From: an uncultured Sphingobium sp.
GTDB lineage: Bacteria; Pseudomonadota; Alphaproteobacteria; Sphingomonadales; Sphingomonadaceae
Assembly: GCA_946885845.1 (NCBI GenBank)
Contig: CAMPHJ010000011.1
Location: 7,518 to 71,517, forward strand
Direction of reading: 5' to 3'
DNA length: 64,000 bases
The notes under the pieces are model-generated. The model was not told the DNA's origin, did no database searches, and saw nothing but the letters and a program-made list of their open reading frames with translations. This document shows, in pieces, positions 26,760 to 34,839 of this stretch. The stretch's first letter is position 1; each line of letters begins with the position of its first letter. The position numbers and the translations under genes are program-made.

Positions 26760-26773
26760 ACCGGCCGTTTGGT
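26760..26773. promoter_or_regulatory. Operator-like site 5 (ACCGGCCGTTTGGT)
   Basis: In inverted orientation this reads ACCAAACGGCCGGT, one base different from sites 2 and 3. It lies only 18 bp before the CaiB start codon, where a bound repressor would block transcription. Confidence 0.62.
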
Positions 26774-26791
26774 TTGTAGTGTAATGGACAC

Positions 26792-27988
26792 ATGAACGAA
26801 CGTCACTCTTCCGCCCAATCTCGCGACGACTCCGGACTCGCGGCCTTCGTCGGGCTGCGCATCATCGAAGTCGGCTCCTGGCTGGCCGTCCCCAATGCAA
26901 CCGCGATGTTCGCTGATTTGGGTGCGGAAGTTCTCAAAATAGAAAGCGCAGGCGGTGATCCGGTCAGGCACTTTCCCCATTCGATGCGCGGCGATGACGT
27001 TTCCTCCGCCGCTTTTGCAATGCTCAATCGCAACAAGAAGAGCTTGGTGCTGAACCTAACTGAGCCAGAGGAACGCGCCCGATTCGAAAAGCTCCTGAGT
27101 ACAGCGGATGTGCTGGTGAACAACCTTCGACCCGCGCAAATCAGCAGGCTGCGTTTGAATGCCAAGGATCTCGCATCACGATACCCCAGACTGATCGTAG
27201 CCAGCCTGACTGGACTTGGCCTGCGCGGGCCAGATGCGGACAATGGGGGCTTCGACGTTGGTGCCTTCTGGGCGCGATCTGGCTTTCTCTCGCAGGTCAC
27301 CCAGGACGGCACCGAGCCCGCTGCTTTAACGGGCGGCTATGGCGACCTCATGACCTCGCTCTCCCTATATGCGGCCATCGTTTCGGGTCTTCTGGAACGG
27401 GCAAGCACTGGGCGCGGCGGGCTGGTCGAGACATCCTTGTTGCAGACGGCGGCCTTTGCGATCAGTGGTGATTTGGTGTCGCATCAGGCCTATGGTCGCG
27501 TGCCGAGAGCCCGGCCCCGGTTGAAATCCCGCACACCGTTGAACAATAGCTATCGAACGGCCGACGGGAGATGGTTCTTCCTGACTTGCGTCGACGCCAT
27601 GCAGCATGTGCCGGGTGTAACCAGGGCGCTTGGCCGACCTGAGCTGTCGAACGATCCTCTTTTTGCCTCCCCGCGTTCGATCGGGGAGAATGCGGCTGCG
27701 ATAATTGCTCTGCTGGATGAAGTCTTTGGCTCACATCCCCTGTCTCATTGGGCCGAACGCTTCGCAGCTGAAGGGGTGACTTGGGAACGGGTTGCCTTCC
27801 CGGATGAGCTGTTGTCCGATCCGCAGGTAGCGGCCAACGAAATGACCAGCGAATGGAGTTGGGATTCCACTTCCTTGCATGGCGTGCCTTCGCCATTCTC
27901 TATCTTCCGCACTAAGCGGCCCGCCGCATCTGCGGCACCCGCGCTGGGCGCCGATAACGCATTGCTGAACGATGCCGGGCCCCAATAA
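26792..27988 (+). CDS. CaiB/BaiF family III CoA-transferase
   Basis: A 398-residue family III CoA-transferase with IIEVGSWLAVPNATAMFADL, EVLKIESAGGDPVRHF and GGFDVGAFWARSGF (expected catalytic Asp region). It is clearly paralogous to the protein at 8725-9870 along the whole length. First gene of a five- to six-gene plus-strand operon under sites 4 and 5. Two related CoA-transferases in one island suggest successive activation steps or a donor-recycling pair. Confidence 0.9.
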   Translation: MNERHSSAQSRDDSGLAAFVGLRIIEVGSWLAVPNATAMFADLGAEVLKIESAGGDPVRHFPHSMRGDDVSSAAFAMLNRNKKSLVLNLTEPEERARFEKLLSTADVLVNNLRPAQISRLRLNAKDLASRYPRLIVASLTGLGLRGPDADNGGFDVGAFWARSGFLSQVTQDGTEPAALTGGYGDLMTSLSLYAAIVSGLLERASTGRGGLVETSLLQTAAFAISGDLVSHQAYGRVPRARPRLKSRTPLNNSYRTADGRWFFLTCVDAMQHVPGVTRALGRPELSNDPLFASPRSIGENAAAIIALLDEVFGSHPLSHWAERFAAEGVTWERVAFPDELLSDPQVAANEMTSEWSWDSTSLHGVPSPFSIFRTKRPAASAAPALGADNALLNDAGPQ

Positions 27989-28004
27989 TTGTAAAGGCTA
28001 ACCA

Positions 28005-29165
28005 ATGTCGCTGATTACTGGAATTCTGGATTTTCCCGACGACGTCGCCGATCTGAAAAGCGCGACCGCCGATTTCGTCAGCCGTCGCATATTGCCGCAT
28101 GAGGTTGAGATTAGCTCAAGTGGGGAAGTACCCGACGCGCTTCAACAGGAATTGTGCGACAGCGGCTATTTCGGCCTCACCATTCCCGAGGAATATGGCG
28201 GGTCGGGGCTTTCGCACCTGGCTTTTTACGCGATCCACGAAGAACTGACGCGCGCGCCCAAGCCGGTGTGGGTGCAGTTGAACAACGCCAACGGTATCGC
28301 GGCGCGCTTTCTGGAATTTGGCGGGTCGGAAGCGCTGAAGCAGAAATATCTGCCTGGCATTGCGAAGGGCACGATCCTGCCCGCCATTGCTGTCACCGAA
28401 CCTGAAGCGGGATCGGACGTGCAGGGCCTCAAGACCAAGGCGGAGCCGACCGCGAACGGCTGGCTGCTCAATGGCGGCAAGCATTACATCACCTTCGGCG
28501 CGAGGGCGGACACATTGTTCGTTCTGGCCCGCACCGCCGGGCGTGAGGCGGGGTCCAAGGCCTTTACGCTGTTCCTCGTCGAAAAGGGGACGCCAGGCCT
28601 GAAGGTCGCGCGGCTTCAGGAAACGATGGGCGGCCGCCCGCTGGAACAGGCCGAATTGGTGCTGGACGATCTGGAACTGCCCGATAGCGCTGTGATCGGC
28701 GAAGTCGGCGGCGGCCTGAAACTCGTCTTCAAGACTTTTGCCGAAGAGCGGCTCACCATGGCCACCACGGCGCTGGGTACGGCGCAGCGCGCCATCGAAC
28801 TCGGCGTCGATTATGCCAAGACGCGCAAGGCATTTGGCAATGTGATTTCGGATTATCAGGCGATCCAGCATTCGCTGGCCGACTGTGCGACCGAACTGTT
28901 CGCTGCCCGGTCCATGACCTTCGCCCTCGCGCGGCAGTTGGGCGACCGTCAGGTGGCGCCCTATGAGGCGGCGATGGTGAAGCTTTACGCTTCGGAAATG
29001 GCGGGCAGGGTGGTCGATCGCGTCCTCCAGATATTTGGCGGCGCCGGTTTCATGGCGGAAACGCCGATCTGCCAGATGTATCGCGACGTCCGTGTGCTGC
29101 GCCTCGCGGGCGGCACCTCTGAAATCCAGCGCAACATGATCGCGCGACACCTTTTGGGGCAATGA
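28005..29165 (+). CDS. Acyl-CoA dehydrogenase with relocated catalytic Glu
   Basis: A 386-residue standard-length acyl-CoA dehydrogenase with AIAVTEPEAGSDVQGL, GWLLNGGKHYITFGARAD and IFGGAGFMAETPI. The usual C-terminal base (YEG in most members) is replaced by Gly in RLAGGTSEIQRN. As in isovaleryl- and long-chain acyl-CoA dehydrogenases, a Glu in the helix-G motif (FAEERLTMA, Glu248 by my count) is available instead. This suggests a branched or bulky acyl-CoA substrate. 16 bp after the CaiB gene; ATGA overlap with the next gene. Confidence 0.93.
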   Translation: MSLITGILDFPDDVADLKSATADFVSRRILPHEVEISSSGEVPDALQQELCDSGYFGLTIPEEYGGSGLSHLAFYAIHEELTRAPKPVWVQLNNANGIAARFLEFGGSEALKQKYLPGIAKGTILPAIAVTEPEAGSDVQGLKTKAEPTANGWLLNGGKHYITFGARADTLFVLARTAGREAGSKAFTLFLVEKGTPGLKVARLQETMGGRPLEQAELVLDDLELPDSAVIGEVGGGLKLVFKTFAEERLTMATTALGTAQRAIELGVDYAKTRKAFGNVISDYQAIQHSLADCATELFAARSMTFALARQLGDRQVAPYEAAMVKLYASEMAGRVVDRVLQIFGGAGFMAETPICQMYRDVRVLRLAGGTSEIQRNMIARHLLGQ

Positions 29166-29962
29166 TAATGACCGAAGAACGGGCACCAGGCGTCTATATC
29201 GAAAAGGCGGACGGCATCGCCACGGTGACGCTGCACAACCCGCGCGTCGGTAATGCGTTGACGCGGAAGATATATAAGGCGCTGAGCGACGCATGGGCGA
29301 CGCTGGAAGGCGACGACGATGTAAGGGTCGTGGTCTTCACCGCTTCGGGAGACCGGCATTTCTGCACTGGCGCGGACGTCAGCGTCCTGACGACGCAGGG
29401 CGAATTGCGTCGTCCGGGTGAACGCACGGGCGAAGCGTGGCGGCTGACCTGGGCACATGCAGGTTTCACCAAGCCGGTGATCGTTTCGGTGAACGGCACG
29501 GCGGCCGGTGGCGGGCTGGGCTTCGTAGTGGATGGCGACATTGTGTTCGCGGCCAAGCACGCCCGCTTTCTCGACACCCATGTCAATGTCGGCCAGATTT
29601 GCGGCTATGGCGCTCTGCGGCTGGTCGGGATCATCGGTGCGAGCGAGGCGAAGCGGATCGCACTGGCGGGCGGCGTCCTGAGCGCCGAGCGTGCGCATGC
29701 GCTGGGTCTGGTCAATGAATTGCACGATACGGCGGAGGAGAGCCTGGCTGCGGCGATGGGCGCGGCGCGAAAGATTGCTGAAGCGTCTCCTGCGGCGGTG
29801 CGGGAAACCTTCGGGCTACTGCGCGCGCTGAGCAAATCGCCCCATGAAAGCGCAGTGATCGCTGCCGCCGACCGGGCGCTCGATGCGCATATGCCGCACC
29901 CCGATGCCAGCGAAGGCGCGCGAGCCTGGACGGAAAAGCGTGCGCCGCAATGGCAGAGCTGA
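29162..29962 (+). CDS. Crotonase-family protein lacking both hydratase Glu residues
   Basis: A 266-residue crotonase-fold protein with the oxyanion-hole segments HFCTGADVSVL and VNGTAAGGGLGFVVDGD. The first hydratase Glu position (GGGxE) is Gly, and the second (normally PE in FxxPExxLG) reads FLDTHVNVGQICG. Simple syn-hydration by the classical mechanism is therefore unlikely; hydrolase, decarboxylase, isomerase or retro-Claisen activities known in the superfamily are alternatives. ATG at 29162 overlaps the previous stop, and a second ATG at 29168 is possible. Confidence 0.88.
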   Translation: MIMTEERAPGVYIEKADGIATVTLHNPRVGNALTRKIYKALSDAWATLEGDDDVRVVVFTASGDRHFCTGADVSVLTTQGELRRPGERTGEAWRLTWAHAGFTKPVIVSVNGTAAGGGLGFVVDGDIVFAAKHARFLDTHVNVGQICGYGALRLVGIIGASEAKRIALAGGVLSAERAHALGLVNELHDTAEESLAAAMGAARKIAEASPAAVRETFGLLRALSKSPHESAVIAAADRALDAHMPHPDASEGARAWTEKRAPQWQS

Positions 29963-30744
29963 ACGACATAAGCGTCGTGCAGGTCGAGCGACCGACGCCC
30001 GATGTCGGGTTGATCCGGCTCAACCGACCTGCTGCCCGCAACTCGCTCACCTTTGAATCCTGGCGCGGGATAGAAGCCGCCCTTCGCCAGCTTTGTGACG
30101 AAGCGGACATAAGGGCGATCATAGTCGCGGGGGCAGGGGATTTCTTTTCGGCGGGCGGCGACGTTCGATCCCTTCCAGCGGAGGGGTTCCGCGTGACCGC
30201 TCCGGCAGAGCGCGTGGCGCTGGGGCATCGCATCATCACGGCGATCCGCACGGCGCCAGTGCCGGTCATAGCGGCGGTAGAGGGCGCGGCGGTTGGGGCA
30301 GGTTGGAGCCTGGCGCTGGCCTGCGACCTGATCGTCGCGAGCCGGACAGCCGTTTTCGCCGCGCCCTTCGTCAAGCTTGGCGTGGTGCCCGACGGCGGCA
30401 TCGCCTGGTTTCTGACGCAGCGGTTGGGACGGCATCGCGCCACCGCCTTGCTGCTGAGCGACACCCGGTTGAATGCCGAAGACGCCCTGGCGATGGGCTT
30501 GGTCAACCAACTGGCAGAACCCGGTAAGGCAGAGGCGGATGCCGTCGCACTGGCTGGCTCTCTGTATGGGCATGTGCCGCAAGCGGTGGAATTGACCAAA
30601 GCGCTGATCGACCGCGCTGAAACCGAAGACCTGCAAAGCTTCATGCGAGCCGAATTGCTGTCGGCCACGCTGACCCAGCTTGGACATGAAGCGCAGGATG
30701 CGCGCGCGCAAGCAGCGCGAAACAGGAAGGATCAAAAATCATGA
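29950..30744 (+). CDS. Crotonase-family isomerase/hydratase-like protein
   Basis: A 264-residue crotonase. The oxyanion hole regions are FFSAGGDVRSL and VEGAAVGAGWSLALACD. The usual Glu pair is replaced by Ser and Phe (GAGWS, AAPFVKLGVVPDGG). An Asp in VVPDGG is retained, as in PaaG-type enoyl-CoA isomerases. A delta-isomerase or related lyase is more likely than a hydratase. It overlaps the preceding crotonase gene by 13 bp and the FAH gene by 4 bp. Two dissimilar, non-canonical crotonases in series suggest unusual carbon chemistry. Confidence 0.88.
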   Translation: MAELNDISVVQVERPTPDVGLIRLNRPAARNSLTFESWRGIEAALRQLCDEADIRAIIVAGAGDFFSAGGDVRSLPAEGFRVTAPAERVALGHRIITAIRTAPVPVIAAVEGAAVGAGWSLALACDLIVASRTAVFAAPFVKLGVVPDGGIAWFLTQRLGRHRATALLLSDTRLNAEDALAMGLVNQLAEPGKAEADAVALAGSLYGHVPQAVELTKALIDRAETEDLQSFMRAELLSATLTQLGHEAQDARAQAARNRKDQKS

Positions 30745-31625
30745 AGATTGGCCGGGCGATCTTGCCGGACGAAACGACGTCACTGGTGCTCATCCTGGAC
30801 GATGGGCGCGTCGCCGAAATCACCGGCGCTGCTCCCGACGACCTTATCGCAGTGGCGATGACGCGGCAGGCGCCTGCACTAGGGCGGACCTTTGCGGCTG
30901 GGGACGTGCGCTTTTTGGCTCCGGTGCCGCAACCGCGGTCATTCCGGGATTTTTCCGCTTTCGAGATGCACACGAAGAATTGCGTCGAGGGCATCGGCGG
31001 CAAAATGAATCCGCTATGGTATGAAATTCCGGTCTTCTACTTCAGCAATCCCAATTGCTTCATCAATCCGGACGAGCCCGTTGTGCCGCCGCGCAAGGCG
31101 AAGTCGGTCGATTACGAGCTGGAGGTGGCGCTGGTGATGGGATCGCCGGTGCGGGACATCGACGTTGATGATGCGAATTGGACCGATCATGTCGCGGGCT
31201 TCATGTTGATCAACGACTGGTCAGCGCGCGACCTGGGCGCACAGGAAACCAAATTATTCATGGGACCGGCCAAGGCCAAGGATTTCGCCACGTCGAGCGG
31301 GCCGTGGCTGACGACACCCGATGAGTTCGACATCGTTGATGGGCGTATCGACCTGCCGCTGACTGGTCGCGTCAATGGCGATTGCTGGTCCGACAGCAAT
31401 CTGCGCGAGATGTATTTCAACTGGCCTCGTCTGCTGGCGCACGCTTCGGCGGATGCAACACTTTATCCTGGCGACGTCATCGGTTCTGGCACCTGTCCAA
31501 GCGGTTGCATCATCGAACTGCGTTTTACCAAAGGCCGCGACAAGCATGGCTGGCTAAAAGCTGGCGACGAAATCGTGCTGGAAGCACCCAAGCTAGGACA
31601 GTTGCGTAATCGGATAGCCGACTGA
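30741..31625 (+). CDS. Fumarylacetoacetate hydrolase-family protein
   Basis: A 294-residue FAH-fold protein. The metal-binding acids lie in VDYELEVALVMG and INDWSARDLGAQE, followed by GPAKAKDFATSSGPWL. These are typical of C-C bond hydrolases, hydratases and decarboxylases acting on 2-oxo or 1,3-dioxo acids. A cleavage of a ring-opened 1,3-diketone would fit the gene's place after the two odd crotonases. Start overlaps the previous stop by ATGA. Confidence 0.9.
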   Translation: MKIGRAILPDETTSLVLILDDGRVAEITGAAPDDLIAVAMTRQAPALGRTFAAGDVRFLAPVPQPRSFRDFSAFEMHTKNCVEGIGGKMNPLWYEIPVFYFSNPNCFINPDEPVVPPRKAKSVDYELEVALVMGSPVRDIDVDDANWTDHVAGFMLINDWSARDLGAQETKLFMGPAKAKDFATSSGPWLTTPDEFDIVDGRIDLPLTGRVNGDCWSDSNLREMYFNWPRLLAHASADATLYPGDVIGSGTCPSGCIIELRFTKGRDKHGWLKAGDEIVLEAPKLGQLRNRIAD

Positions 31626-31670
31626 GGTAGCCGGTTATCGCGCTGATTAGACCGGATGAGAGAGGAAACA

Positions 31671-32141
31671 ATGAACATGACCATCATGGAGCAGAGACTG
31701 AGCTGCATAGTGATTTGCGTGGATAACGTTCCACGCGCATGTGCGTTTTACGAAGCCCTTGGTTGGAAAAGATCATTCCTCAGCCGCGAAACTCTTCCAC
31801 TGTTCAACGCCAACGGATTCGTATTCATGATCAGCCCCCGGATACTGGGTGCTGAAGAGGCGTTCGGAGAGCCGCTCCCCCCTGAAGTAGCCGATGCCGT
31901 GAAGAACCCTCCGGCGTTCAGCGGTGTCATCTTGAGTTATGTCGTTCGTGATGAGGACGAACAGCGGATGATCCTAGAAAAGGTCGTGGAATTGGGTGGC
32001 AAGGTAATTTCGCCAGCAAGAGACCTCATTTTCGGCAATCGGGCCGGTTATTTTTCTGACCCCGTAGGCACGATCTGGGAAGTGTCATTAACTAGGCGAA
32101 CCGCTCTACAGCCAAATGGTGATTTCAAAATTGGCGATTGA
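31671..32141 (+). CDS. VOC (glyoxalase/dioxygenase-fold) protein
   Basis: A 156-residue VOC-superfamily protein: CIVICVDNVPRACAFYEALGW at the N-terminus and GNRAGYFSDPVGTIWEVS at the end, which carries the expected metal Glu. Members include glyoxalases, epimerases and extradiol dioxygenases, so the reaction is open. ATG 31671 is chosen because AGAGAGG lies just ahead. It is 45 bp after the FAH gene and probably the last gene of that operon. Confidence 0.85.
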   Translation: MNMTIMEQRLSCIVICVDNVPRACAFYEALGWKRSFLSRETLPLFNANGFVFMISPRILGAEEAFGEPLPPEVADAVKNPPAFSGVILSYVVRDEDEQRMILEKVVELGGKVISPARDLIFGNRAGYFSDPVGTIWEVSLTRRTALQPNGDFKIGD

Positions 32142-32222
32142 GCGAGATGGGGCGTGGATCTCATCCAACCTGATTGCAACGACAATGATGCGAAGATTGC
32201 TTTAGATTAAAGTAGGACGAAA

Positions 32223-33587
32223 ATGTACGATCCCAGCGAAAATGCCGCGGCTGATATTGCAGCTCACCTCCACTCCTTCACGAACCTGGCTGCTCATCCC
32301 GAAGTCGGCCCCCTTGTCATTACCAAGGGCGATGGCGTCTTTGTGGAAGACGACAAGGGCAATCGCTATCTCGAAGCCGTATCTGCCCTTTGGTGCGCCT
32401 CGCTGGGCTTCAGCAATGGACGCCTTGCCAAAGCGGGCAGCGATGCGTTGTGGGGGCTGCCCTATTACCACACCTTCACCGGTCGATCGAACCCGGCGGT
32501 TATCGCGCTTGCCAACAAGCTGCTCTCCATCGCACCCGTGCCCATGTCCAAGGTGTTCTTCGCCAACAGCGGGTCGGAAGCGAATGATTCTGCGGTAAAG
32601 CTGATCTGGTATTATCATAATGCCATCGGCAAGCCGGAGAAAAAGAAGATCATCGCGCGCGTCAACGCCTACCATGGCGTGACCGTAGCCGCCGCAAGCC
32701 TCAGCGGGCTTGTGACGAACCATCGCGATTTCGACTTGCCGATCGCCAATATCCTGCATGTCGATTGCCCGCATTACTTCCGCTATGCCGAGCCCGGTGA
32801 AAGCGAAGAGGATTTCGCCACCCGCCTGGCCGACAATCTTGAAAAGCGTATCCTGGCGGAAGGGCCGGACACGGTTGCGGCTTTCTTTGCCGAGCCGGTC
32901 ATGGGCGCAGGCGGCGTGATCCCGCCGCCAGCGACCTATTTCGAGAAGGTACAGAAGGTCCTCGCCAAATATGACGTGCTGCTCGTCGCGGACGAAGTGG
33001 TGTGCGGCTACGGTCGTACAGGCGAAATGTTCGGTTCGACCACCTTTGGCATGAAGCCCGACATCCTGACCACGGCAAAGGCGCTGTCGTCAGCCTATGC
33101 GCCCATCTCTGCAGTGATGGTCAATGAAAAGGTCTATGCGCCGATCGCTCGGAACAGTGGCACCATCGGCACCTTCGGCCATGGCTTCACCTATTCCGGC
33201 CATCCGGTGAGCTGCGCCATCGCGCTGGAAACGCTGAAAATCTACGAAGAAGAAAATATTGTCGGCCATGTGCAGTCGTTGATGCCGCAATTCTGGAACG
33301 CTTTGCGGAGCTATGAAGGCCGCAAATATGTCGGTGAAGTGCGTGGCGTCGGCTTCGTCGCCGCGATCGAACTCTATGCCGATCCGAAGAACCGGACCAG
33401 CTTCGATCCAGCGGTGAAGGCGGGTGCTCGCCTGGTCGAAATCGGCCTGACCCAAGGTCTGATCGTGCGCGCCTTGGGCGATACCATCGTCTTCTGCCCA
33501 CCGCTTATCATCACGGCGGAAGAGCTTGACGAGCTTTTTGCCCGTTTTGAGCGCACCATGGCCATTTTCGAAGAGATCGCCGTGTAA
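32223..33587 (+). CDS. Class III PLP-dependent aminotransferase
   Basis: A 454-residue omega-transaminase-type enzyme. PLP contacts include NSGSEANDSAVK, the Asp in LLVADEVVCGYGRTG and the Schiff-base Lys in TTAKALSSAYAPISA. The class moves amino groups from omega-amino acids or amines to pyruvate or a similar acceptor. It is separated from the VOC gene by 81 bp and may be its own unit. A catabolic role on an amine is possible, but its link to the CoA island is not shown. Confidence 0.92.
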   Translation: MYDPSENAAADIAAHLHSFTNLAAHPEVGPLVITKGDGVFVEDDKGNRYLEAVSALWCASLGFSNGRLAKAGSDALWGLPYYHTFTGRSNPAVIALANKLLSIAPVPMSKVFFANSGSEANDSAVKLIWYYHNAIGKPEKKKIIARVNAYHGVTVAAASLSGLVTNHRDFDLPIANILHVDCPHYFRYAEPGESEEDFATRLADNLEKRILAEGPDTVAAFFAEPVMGAGGVIPPPATYFEKVQKVLAKYDVLLVADEVVCGYGRTGEMFGSTTFGMKPDILTTAKALSSAYAPISAVMVNEKVYAPIARNSGTIGTFGHGFTYSGHPVSCAIALETLKIYEEENIVGHVQSLMPQFWNALRSYEGRKYVGEVRGVGFVAAIELYADPKNRTSFDPAVKAGARLVEIGLTQGLIVRALGDTIVFCPPLIITAEELDELFARFERTMAIFEEIAV

Positions 33588-33628
33588 AAGGTTTTCACGG
33601 GCGAGCCGCTGCCGCGCTTTCAGTATCG

Positions 33629-33641
33629 ACGCTTACTCACC
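33629..33641 (+). repeat. Left copy of 13-bp direct repeat flanking IS66 remnant
   Basis: ACGCTTACTCACC occurs here and at 34744-34756 in direct orientation. CGCTTAC resembles an IS66-type right terminus (inferred), so each copy may be an element end plus flanking bases rather than a simple target duplication. Confidence 0.45.
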
Positions 33642-33744
33642 CACTTTCGACGAGCCAAGGGTTCAATCTGCCCCTTTTGCCAATCTTGTCGCGGTTTCGC
33701 CCCGGATAACATACCCGTTCAAGGAAAAGCGAGTTCTGCAGCGG

Positions 33745-34671
33745 TGGAACTCGGCTTACCGCCAGGCCGAGATCATGGCTGCGCAGGGGGTCGAGATCGA
33801 ACGCTCGACATTGGCGGGCTGGGTGGACAGGCATCCGTGCTGCTCGACCCGATCGTCAGTCGCATCCGCGAAGTCGGCCTGACCGCCTCGAAGACCCATA
33901 CCGACGATACGCCGGTTCCCATGCTTGATCCGGGCCGGGGCAAGACGGCGACCGGCAGGCTTTGGGCTTACGCCATCGACGATCGCGGCTGCGGCGCCAC
34001 GACCCCCTCGCTGGTCTGGTATGAGTTCACCACCGATCGCACCGGCGCACATCCCCAGCGCCAACTGGCCAACTTCACCGGCTATCTCCAGGCTGATGGT
34101 TACGCCGGTTATGACAAGCTCTACGACACGAACCGCGTCACCGAGGTTGCTTGCTGGGCGCATTTCCGGCGGAAGATATTCGACATCCACGCCACCAAGC
34201 CGACGCCGCTTAACACCGATCTACTGGAACGCATCGGCCAGCTTTACGAGATCGAGACAGAAGCTCGAAGCCAGCAACCCGATATCCGACGACGAAGCCG
34301 GCAGGACCGCACCCAGGCCATTGATCGGCGAGTTGCGTCAGACACTCGACGATGCCCTGCGTCGCCTGTCGCCCAAGTCCGAGATGGCCAAGGCGATCGC
34401 ATATGGGCGAAAACGCTGGGTAGCGCTGACACGTTTCCTCGACGATGGGCACCTGGAGATCGATAACAACATCGCGGAGCGTGCCATGCGGTGTGTGGCC
34501 CTGGGTCGCAAAAACTGGTTGTTTGCCGGATCAAAGGCAGGTGGCGATAGAGCGGCGGCCATCTACTCCGTCATCGAGACCGCAAAGCTCAACGGCCTCG
34601 AACCGCAGGCCTATATTGCTGACGTTATCGCCAAGATCGCCGGCAACTGGCCGGGCCGCCCGCTGGGATGA
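33745..34671 (+). pseudogene. IS66-family transposase (TnpC) remnant, frameshifted
   Basis: Recognisable IS66 TnpC pieces lie in three successive frames. AYRQAEIMAAQGVEIERSTL is in the first frame. DDTPVPMLDPGRGKT and LQADGYAGYDKLYD are in the second, entered near 33825. NNIAERAMRCVALGRKNWLF and YIADVIAKIAGNWPGRPLG are in the third, entered near 34265. The N-terminal leucine-zipper/zinc-finger part and the partner genes tnpA/tnpB are missing. The element is dead; it separates the catabolic island from the formate dehydrogenase genes. Confidence 0.88.
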
Positions 34672-34743
34672 ACTCATGCCGTGGAACTGGCGACCAGATC
34701 AGCAACCGATCGTCGAAGCCGCCTGATCTGCGGCCTCCAGCCC

Positions 34744-34756
34744 ACGCTTACTCACC
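34744..34756 (+). repeat. Right copy of 13-bp direct repeat flanking IS66 remnant
   Basis: Same 13-mer as at 33629-33641, 73 bp after the transposase stop codon, where the right end of an IS66 element is expected. Confidence 0.45.
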
Positions 34757-34787
34757 ACAACCCAAACGCCAAACTCAACCGATACAT

Positions 34788-34810
34788 TATCATAGACACG
34801 CGCTATGATA
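34788..34810. promoter_or_regulatory. Perfect dyad before the LysR gene of the fds locus
   Basis: TATCATAG and CTATGATA form an exact inverted repeat with a 7-bp spacer, 29 bp before the LysR start. It fits the T-N11-A style of LysR binding sites and is a likely autoregulatory operator. Confidence 0.6.
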
Positions 34811-34839
34811 GCCGGTTGCACTGGTCTATACCTTTCAAA

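Larger units (their letters stand above)
26489..26791. other. Intergenic control region before the second CaiB operon
   Basis: This 303-bp stretch between the LysR and CaiB genes has no convincing coding sequence. It carries two operator-like sites (26608 and 26760). The right part is A+T-rich, as expected for a promoter. Confidence 0.6.

Noticed and set aside
28116..29294. Minus-strand open frame of 392 codons
   Set aside because: Antisense to the acyl-CoA dehydrogenase and crotonase genes.
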